From UBA2705 sp963977125 (GTDB lineage: Bacteria > Pseudomonadota > Alphaproteobacteria > Micavibrionales > Micavibrionaceae), in NCBI GenBank assembly GCA_963977125.1, contig CAXBNJ010000002.1:372001-436000 (forward strand): a DNA stretch of 64,000 bases, in the 5' to 3' direction. A program made the translations under genes and the position numbers. Positions 58,497 through 64,000 of the stretch are shown here, in pieces (within the stretch, counting starts at the first letter, position 1; each line of letters opens with the position of its first letter). The notes under the pieces are model-generated. The model saw only the letters and a list, made by a program, of their open reading frames with translations, had not been told where the DNA came from and ran no database searches.

Positions 58497-58904
58497 TTAT
58501 TTAGGCCGTACAGAAAGAGTCAGCAAGCAGCTTTCCTTATTTTCAAAAGCCAACGCCAAAGACAAAACTTCTCCTTCACGGTAATAAGCCGCGCCATGTT
58601 TTTTCCAGCCCAAATAAGGGAGCGTGCTGGCATAAAAAGCCAAAGCGCCCTGACAAGCTTGCTGTGAAGAACTAAAGGCTGCAAAATCAAGCAAACGCCC
58701 TTCCGCCTTATCAAAGATCGTCACCGAATCGGTAAGCTCTTCAAAGCCATCAGGAATCGGCATATCAGGCAATGCAGAGAAAAAGCGCGCCTGGTGTTGC
58801 TGTTGCACCTGCGCATTTACGAGCTTAGGCGATACAACAATGAAAGCTGTACATGTAAAAGCCATTAACAAGATGGCGGAACGAAGGGGGCGTATATTGC
58901 GCAT
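58497..58904 (-). CDS. Small exported protein, unknown
   Basis: A 135-residue protein with a signal peptide (about 1-31, ending VNA). Mature residues include PDMPIPDGFEELTDSVTIFDKAEG and two cysteines (about 83 and 127) that could form a disulfide. The layout recalls small periplasmic proteins of Alphaproteobacteria encoded next to mutM or ubi genes, but I have no domain. It starts 16 nt after mutM on the same strand and is probably co-transcribed with it. Confidence 0.6.
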   Translation of the reverse strand: MRNIRPLRSAILLMAFTCTAFIVVSPKLVNAQVQQQHQARFFSALPDMPIPDGFEELTDSVTIFDKAEGRLLDFAAFSSSQQACQGALAFYASTLPYLGWKKHGAAYYREGEVLSLALAFENKESCLLTLSVRPK

Positions 58905-58920
58905 GAAAAACCTTTTCTCT

Positions 58921-59811
58921 TTATTTTTTAGCAGACATATTTGTTTTCTTTGATGTCTCTGCTTTTTGACAATGGGGACAAAAAAATGTTGATCGCCCCG
59001 CTTGCACTATACGTTGTATAGCAGCTTTGCCGCATTCATAACAAGGCGCTTCTTCGCGACCATAGACCAATAACTCATTTTGAAAATAACCTAATTTACC
59101 ATCCGCTTGGCGAAAATCCTTCAATGTGCTGCCACCCGCCGCAATAGCCTTGCGCAGCACTATCCCTATCGATTCGTATAAAGCCGCGATTTCTTTCTTT
59201 TTCAAAGACCGCGCAGAGCGCTCAGGATGCACGCCTGACATAAACAGCGCCTCACATACATAAATGTTGCCGAGTCCCGCTATTAAGTGCTGATCGAGCA
59301 AAGCAGACTTGATTACACCAGACTTAGACGACAGGCGCTGCGTAAAATTTGCTATGTTAAAATCAGGGTCAAACGGATCGGGCCCCATTTTCGCAAAACT
59401 CGGACTGGCTTTTAACGCAGCCTCATCATCAAACAGCATAACCATGCCAAAACGCCTTGGGTCATTATAGATCAGCGCTTTTACCTGATCGCCCCTATCA
59501 GTATCCCCAAAGCTTAAAACCATATGGTCATGTTTAAGTATTTCGTAGCTTGAAAAGTCATGCGCCATCTTAATTTGCCCGCTCATGCCTAAATGAATAA
59601 CCAATATCTGACCATCACTAAGCGCCACAATCACATATTTGGCGATTCGATATACGCGCTCTACGCTCAGCCCGCCAATACGTTCCGCCATAAGCTCCGG
59701 AAATGGAATGCGTAGATTAGCGCGATGCAGGTGCACATCACATAAACGCTCTCCTTCAATAAAAGGCGCTATGCCGCGGCAAACGGTTTCGACTTCAGGT
59801 AACTCTGGCAT
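58921..59811 (-). CDS. mutM: Formamidopyrimidine-DNA glycosylase (Fpg/MutM)
   Basis: A 296-residue base-excision repair enzyme that removes 8-oxoguanine and other oxidised purines. The N-terminal catalytic Pro2-Glu3 are in MPELPEVETVCRGI. The Lys of the helix-two-turn-helix region, the DFRQADGKLGYFQNELLVYGR segment (in parts) and a C-terminal zinc finger CYECGKAAIQRIVQ...FFCPHCQK with four cysteines are complete. Length slightly exceeds E. coli MutM (269) because of a Lys/Ser-rich tail. It is preceded 42 nt upstream by a glycosyltransferase gene on the same strand. Confidence 0.96.
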   Translation of the reverse strand: MPELPEVETVCRGIAPFIEGERLCDVHLHRANLRIPFPELMAERIGGLSVERVYRIAKYVIVALSDGQILVIHLGMSGQIKMAHDFSSYEILKHDHMVLSFGDTDRGDQVKALIYNDPRRFGMVMLFDDEAALKASPSFAKMGPDPFDPDFNIANFTQRLSSKSGVIKSALLDQHLIAGLGNIYVCEALFMSGVHPERSARSLKKKEIAALYESIGIVLRKAIAAGGSTLKDFRQADGKLGYFQNELLVYGREEAPCYECGKAAIQRIVQAGRSTFFCPHCQKAETSKKTNMSAKK

Positions 59812-59853
59812 AATATAAATAGTCCCTCTTTATTAAACACGATTAAGCACGCG

Positions 59854-60696
59854 CTATAAACGCGCTTTATGTTTCTTTAACTGCGCGGTCTGTGCGCTAA
59901 CATCTTTATAATAGCGCCCACGCATAAGCGCAAATTTTAAGCCTGATCGCCCATCCAAAAAACCGCAGCGCAATATATAGCTATATAAGAACATAATCAC
60001 CCCACGCAAGGGCAGCGCACGATAGATCGCCTTCAATCTTTGCCGCCAAGGCACAGGGTCTTGTGGCCAAGCATCATGCATATTCATATGCGCTTCCCAC
60101 AAAGCATAGGCCGTATGGCGTTTGTTTAAATCCGCTTCGCAATCAAACGCGTCGTGAATAAGGGCTGAATGCAGCCGCCCGATTTGCGCGTCCTCCATTT
60201 TGGCTATGGGCTGATAATGGCCCTCAACCTCCCAGCCGCCTTCAAAATCACTATCCATTAACGGTGGGAAAGAAAATGCATCACGCACAAATAACATTAA
60301 TTTATTATTCTGCGCGCCATATTTAAGGATTTGATCGCCAATGCGGTACAGACCTTTAATGAAATAACCATGCGCAGGAGGCGCTGACTTTTTAAACAGA
60401 GCTTCAATTTCTAGACGCAGCGCCTCAGTCATACGCTCATCCGCATCAAGCAGTAAAACCCATTTATATTTAAGCGGCAGGCAATCAAGCGCCCATTGCT
60501 TTTTCTTCGGATAAGTACCGTCCCATGTAAAATCAACGACCGATACCCCGTATTGACGGGCGATATTTACAGTCGAATCCGTACTATGGCTATCAACGAC
60601 CCAAATATCATCAAAACCGCTCAAACACTCCAATGTCAAAGCGAGGCGTGCTTCTTCATTCTTTGTCAGGATAACCACAGATACGGGAATCGCCAT
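59854..60696 (-). CDS. Glycosyltransferase family 2
   Basis: A 280-residue GT-A fold transferase. It starts SVVILTKNEEARLALTLECL, then VVDSHSTDSTVNIARQYG, typical GT2 donor-binding strands; the metal-binding acidic motif is LLLDADERM. The acceptor region includes HSALIHDAFDCEAD. Similar WaaE/KdtX-like enzymes add the first sugar on lipid A core or on a surface polymer, and the layout is close to that group. ATG 60696 has AAGG at 9 nt, over an in-frame TTG at 60729 in the upstream gene. It follows the Wzz-like gene by 4 nt in the polymer cluster. Confidence 0.83.
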   Translation of the reverse strand: MAIPVSVVILTKNEEARLALTLECLSGFDDIWVVDSHSTDSTVNIARQYGVSVVDFTWDGTYPKKKQWALDCLPLKYKWVLLLDADERMTEALRLEIEALFKKSAPPAHGYFIKGLYRIGDQILKYGAQNNKLMLFVRDAFSFPPLMDSDFEGGWEVEGHYQPIAKMEDAQIGRLHSALIHDAFDCEADLNKRHTAYALWEAHMNMHDAWPQDPVPWRQRLKAIYRALPLRGVIMFLYSYILRCGFLDGRSGLKFALMRGRYYKDVSAQTAQLKKHKARL

Positions 60697-60700
60697 AGCA

Positions 60701-61591
60701 TCAAGCCTTGCGTTGTTTAACGCTTTCAATCAGGCCAAAAAATAAGCCGCCAAATATAAAGGACACCATCAACACACCAGAATAAATCAATAACGGCTTA
60801 GGCCAAACGACATAGGGCGTAACATAAGGCGCTTCAATGATTTTTGCCGCAAAAGCCGATTTAGAATGCAGCATCATCAAACTATATTCTTCCTGCATAA
60901 GCAGCGTCGTTAACAGCTGACGGTAATCGCTATTCTTTTCTACCTTTAGGCGCGCCTTTAAATAATTGAGATTGGCCTGTGCATTTTCTATGGCCTGTTC
61001 ACGTAAATATGTGTCGCTATAGTTATACAAGCTTGTAATTAATACGCGCGCCATGTCAGGGTCAGCGGCGTCAAACGTAACCGAATAAAACGGCGTTAAT
61101 CCATCAGGCTGAATGCGTATACGATTTTTTAGAATAAAAGACAGATGAGTGGCTATTTTATGTTCGTTATCTAAGCCCCCAAGGCCATAACGCATACCCC
61201 ACGGAAAAACCGTATGTTTTTCACGCTTAAAATATTCAACGCCCTCTGGCCAAGATACGGCGAGCTTTTCAGCGCTGCGCTGCGCGCTCATCATTTTAAT
61301 GAAATGCTGAAACTCCAAGGTGCTGTCTTTACGCTGCATTGTGTAAAGCGGCGTGCCTGCATAAATGTTTTGCGATTCGTATACGGGCTGCTCTGAGCGT
61401 GAAAATAAAGGCTCAACGGGGCCAATCAGCATTTCTGCGCGGAAATAATGTGGTTGTGCGCCCAGCCACAAGGCTGACATCACGCTCAAGATCAGCAGAA
61501 AAAATGCGATATAATATTTAGCCGTCCAAAACAAACACATTATATCGGCTAATGTGCGGTTGCGCGCTTTGATAATCATATCATGCCCCAT
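60701..61591 (-). CDS. Wzz-domain polysaccharide chain-length-like protein
   Basis: A 296-residue inner membrane protein with an N-terminal membrane segment (about 27-46) and a C-terminal one (about 268-290), enclosing a periplasmic region with coiled-coil helices (about 195-250). This is the layout of polysaccharide co-polymerases that set chain length; there is no kinase domain. It is encoded between a GT4 (27 nt upstream) and a GT2 (4 nt downstream), so it belongs to an assembly operon. The sequence is too divergent to assign to O-antigen or capsule. Start ATG 61591 is preferred over a second ATG four codons later. Confidence 0.75.
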   Translation of the reverse strand: MGHDMIIKARNRTLADIMCLFWTAKYYIAFFLLILSVMSALWLGAQPHYFRAEMLIGPVEPLFSRSEQPVYESQNIYAGTPLYTMQRKDSTLEFQHFIKMMSAQRSAEKLAVSWPEGVEYFKREKHTVFPWGMRYGLGGLDNEHKIATHLSFILKNRIRIQPDGLTPFYSVTFDAADPDMARVLITSLYNYSDTYLREQAIENAQANLNYLKARLKVEKNSDYRQLLTTLLMQEEYSLMMLHSKSAFAAKIIEAPYVTPYVVWPKPLLIYSGVLMVSFIFGGLFFGLIESVKQRKA

Positions 61592-61618
61592 TTAAGTTGC
61601 CTCTGTAACGTCTCTAAT

Positions 61619-62881
61619 TTAAGCGGCTTTAGATGGCCGGCTTAGATTCTGTGTCCCGAATTGATCATTAACAATTTCAAGCGCGCGGTCAATCCATGCC
61701 TTATAAGAATCCTCAGGGCGCATATGCAAAGCCGTTTTCGCTGCCGCATTATGGGCATCATACCATGCCTCACCATTTTGGCGGTAAAAGCGTATAGATT
61801 TTGCCAATTGACGCGCCTGCCCCTGCGCAATAACTTCACCCGTCTTGAAATCCGTGATTAAGCGCGCAATTTCAGAATGCTCAGGGCCTAAGAAAATCAA
61901 AGGGCGTGCCACAGCCATCGCCGAATAGGCTTTGCACGGCACCATTAAGCCGCAAGCCGTATCGCGCAGGCTAACTAAATGAATATCGCCGCTTTCCAAG
62001 ACATCGCGCAAATTTTCTTCGGCCTGATAAGGCAGTAATTTTATATTTTCGAGGTTTAAACGCGCACGCTCTTTTGCTAAACGCTCATGCCCCGCCCCTT
62101 CGCCGATAAAGACAAATTCGATTTCAGGATAATCTTCATTTAAGTAATAAGCCGCCCCCAGAATCGTTTGTATCGGATGCGCCCAACCAAGATTACCTGC
62201 ATATAAAACGCGGAATTTCGGCGTGTCATCATTAAACAAAGCTTTTTTAAATTGCGTATTACCGCCAAAGACAAAATCAGCATCTTGCTTGGCTTTAATC
62301 TCACGTACATCAAGACAGGGGTTATGCCAGTTCGGAATAACACTAATTTTGCGCGCAGGGATTTTATCTGCAATTAGATGCCGCGCCATGCAGCGCCCGA
62401 TCACAATAACGCGGTCACAGTTAAGCAAAGCATGTTGCGATAGACGCTTCATAAAACGATAAATAAATTTCGGGATTTTTATATTCAAAACAGGGAATAA
62501 ATCAGGGTAAACATCCTGACACCAATGCATATGCGCTGCGCCCATTTTCTTGGCCAGTAAATGCCCCAGCACGACCAGAATCGGCGGGTCTGTTTTACTC
62601 ACCACCAGCTGATGCTTAGCCAAAAACAAGCCTGCCCAGAATAATTTTAACCAAACCAGCATATAGGCCAAAGCATTTTTCTGGCTCATATCCACCTTAA
62701 CAGAGTGAACAAAGACGCCTTGATCGTCAAAAGCCTTGCTGGCGCCAGCCCCCGTAGTCAGAACAGTAACGTCCCATCCCGCTTGCACAAAAGCGCCAGC
62801 CAAATCATGCAGCATCCGTCCCGTTGCGCCATGCGCCGGGGGATATACACGATTTATAAAAAGGACTGATGGTTTTTGCAT
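61619..62881 (-). CDS. Glycosyltransferase family 4
   Basis: A 420-residue GT-B fold transferase. The N-terminal donor/acceptor domain begins SVLFINRVYPPAHGATGRM with HDLAGAFVQAGWDVTVLTTG. The C-terminal domain contains VLYAGNLGWAHPIQTIL, FIGEGAGHERL, and AVARPLIFLGPEHSEIARL near the nucleotide-sugar site. The family forms glycosidic bonds on lipid-linked intermediates at the inner membrane. Upstream is the O-antigen-ligase-like gene (55 nt); downstream the Wzz-like gene. Donor and acceptor are not predictable. Confidence 0.87.
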   Translation of the reverse strand: MQKPSVLFINRVYPPAHGATGRMLHDLAGAFVQAGWDVTVLTTGAGASKAFDDQGVFVHSVKVDMSQKNALAYMLVWLKLFWAGLFLAKHQLVVSKTDPPILVVLGHLLAKKMGAAHMHWCQDVYPDLFPVLNIKIPKFIYRFMKRLSQHALLNCDRVIVIGRCMARHLIADKIPARKISVIPNWHNPCLDVREIKAKQDADFVFGGNTQFKKALFNDDTPKFRVLYAGNLGWAHPIQTILGAAYYLNEDYPEIEFVFIGEGAGHERLAKERARLNLENIKLLPYQAEENLRDVLESGDIHLVSLRDTACGLMVPCKAYSAMAVARPLIFLGPEHSEIARLITDFKTGEVIAQGQARQLAKSIRFYRQNGEAWYDAHNAAAKTALHMRPEDSYKAWIDRALEIVNDQFGTQNLSRPSKAA

Positions 62882-62936
62882 AGGGCTCTTATCAAGTAAA
62901 TCTTATCATTTAAACTATATAGTAAGTGCGTATTTA

Positions 62937-64000
62937 TTACGATCTATTTGAATACACCAAATCACGGGCATCTTCAACTGATGATAATGATGTACGGCGC
63001 GTAATTGCGCAAACCAGTAACAAAAGCAAACCAAAACTAAACGCCTTATGCGAGGCATAAAAGACACTGCTTATCAGCAACGGCAATAAAAGCGATAATG
63101 CCAGAGGCAGGTTTATGCGCATAAGCTTCATATTATTACGCAGTATGGCCAGCAGATAAAAACTCAGCATCGCGAAGCCAACAAGCCCCGTTTTAAAAAA
63201 GTAATAGCTAAATATGTTATGCGTATAGCCTACATTCATTTTACCGACCGCAGGGTTCTCAAACTGCGCGCCCCAGCCATAACCGAATAAAAAATGCCCT
63301 ATATCATGCGTTCCAAGCTCAATAACTTTACGGAGCTCCGCGCCGCGGCTATTAAAGCCGACTTGTATATGTTTCAGCTCTAAGCGCATAAAAACATCAT
63401 GAATATATGGATGACACGCGATAAAAAGAACGGCAAAAAGGACAACAAGCCGCAATGCCGTCTCAGGGCGATAAATTAATATATAAATGCTGAGCAAAAC
63501 ACCAAAGATAAGAACCGCCGCGACAGAAGCTCGCTGTAAGGCGAAGCCCGTGGCCAGTAACGGCAACACAGCCACCGCTGCGATTAAAAAACCAAAGCCC
63601 ATATTATAGAGCGCTGATCCATGCCGCGCCGTAATACGCAGAAAACTCGCCGCCAGTAAATATAGCGCCGCGAACAAAACCGCCGGCGTAATCGTCAAAT
63701 AAAGCGATACAGCATTAGCCATCCCCATATGCGGAAAAATCAAAGGTAAGAATATGCGGGCGGAAAATGCAATGCCAATAAACACCACACCAAATAAGAA
63801 TAAACGCCGAAAACCACGGCCTTCTTTGTATAAATGCGCATAGAGCAGCGGCAGCAAGAGAAAGACAAAGGCGATAAGATCTCGCAGCAACTCAGCTATA
63901 TTCGCACCAGAAAAAAGAGCCATCAGCACAGGGATGGTTAAGCCAAAAACAGCAAAACACTGCGCAGCGCTATACCACGAGTTCAATTGGTGATCCGCTT
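62937..64000 (-). CDS. O-antigen ligase/polymerase-like membrane protein (5' end beyond window)
   Basis: At least 354 codons are open to the right edge with no stop. A possible TTG start at 63986 exists, but the frame continues beyond it, and family members are usually 400-450 residues, so the true start is likely outside. About ten hydrophobic segments are seen. The motif FGYGWGAQFENPAVG..NVGYTHNIFSYYFFKTGLVGF matches the Wzy_C region with the conserved His-Asn that precedes a membrane segment. Such proteins polymerise or ligate lipid-linked glycans at the periplasmic side. It is the first gene visible of the polymer cluster. Confidence 0.82.
   Translation of the reverse strand, partial: ADHQLNSWYSAAQCFAVFGLTIPVLMALFSGANIAELLRDLIAFVFLLLPLLYAHLYKEGRGFRRLFLFGVVFIGIAFSARIFLPLIFPHMGMANAVSLYLTITPAVLFAALYLLAASFLRITARHGSALYNMGFGFLIAAVAVLPLLATGFALQRASVAAVLIFGVLLSIYILIYRPETALRLVVLFAVLFIACHPYIHDVFMRLELKHIQVGFNSRGAELRKVIELGTHDIGHFLFGYGWGAQFENPAVGKMNVGYTHNIFSYYFFKTGLVGFAMLSFYLLAILRNNMKLMRINLPLALSLLLPLLISSVFYASHKAFSFGLLLLLVCAITRRTSLSSVEDARDLVYSNRS

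Noticed and set aside
1..64000. CRISPR arrays, insertion sequences, prophage
   Set aside because: No regularly spaced repeats, transposase or integrase motifs, or phage structural genes were seen.

Overview
The window reads as chromosomal DNA of a moderately AT-rich alphaproteobacterium. The strongest lineage evidence is a circularly permuted, two-piece tmRNA gene (about 50390-50768, minus strand). A DUF2794-like gene, a DmdC-like acyl-CoA dehydrogenase and a BamB-Der block fit the same group. I cannot name a genus; an uncultured Micavibrio- or Rhodospirillales-like lineage is only a guess. I found no transposase, prophage, CRISPR array, tRNA or rRNA.

Layout. 1-9 kb: a truncated lytic transglycosylase, an acyl-CoA dehydrogenase with a glutathione-transferase-like protein, a DUF2089-LemA-TPM operon, an EF-hand protein, a dicarboxylate symporter and a TPR/GT9-like glycosyltransferase. 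9-19 kb: the M3 peptidase Dcp, an XRE regulator paired with a histidine-methyltransferase-like protein, a MipA/OmpV porin, a receiver-HPt protein, an EF-hand/TetR pair, and a nucleoside hydrolase with an unknown partner. 19-26 kb: an exopolysaccharide export pair (BY-kinase and Wza-like), a receiver protein with a degenerate GGDEF domain, an RNase D-like exonuclease and a glycosyltransferase. 26-36 kb: fatty acid synthesis genes (fabG, fabD, acpP, fabF) mixed with rpsF-rpsR-rplI, a DD-carboxypeptidase and a SpoT/Mesh1-like HD hydrolase. 36-47 kb: yfgM-like gene, bamB, der, an MscS channel, a DUF2157/GDYXXLXY membrane pair, an aminotransferase, a SpoU-type methyltransferase and a Nudix hydrolase.

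47.2-50.8 kb is the most unusual stretch. A module of a small XRE regulator preceded by a roughly 215-nt structured RNA occurs twice, 2.6 kb apart, flanking a 601-residue protein of unknown function and ending beside tmRNA. The two RNA copies share promoter and terminator architecture. Their long closing helix differs at six base pairs, all changed on both sides so that pairing is kept. This covariation is visible by eye and points to a selected RNA structure that I cannot assign to a known family.

50.9-59.8 kb is the replication and repair region on the minus strand: recF, dnaN, dnaA, rpsT and mutM. Three tandem, diverged copies of an unknown gene family (about 165 residues each) sit on the plus strand between dnaN and dnaA. 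The last 4 kb (59.85-64.0 kb) is an exopolysaccharide assembly cluster: a GT2, a Wzz-like protein, a GT4 and an O-antigen-ligase-like protein that runs off the window end. It probably works with the BY-kinase/Wza pair at 19-22 kb.

Start codons were chosen by ribosome-binding sites and family alignment from memory. Family assignments rest on motifs read by eye, with no database search.
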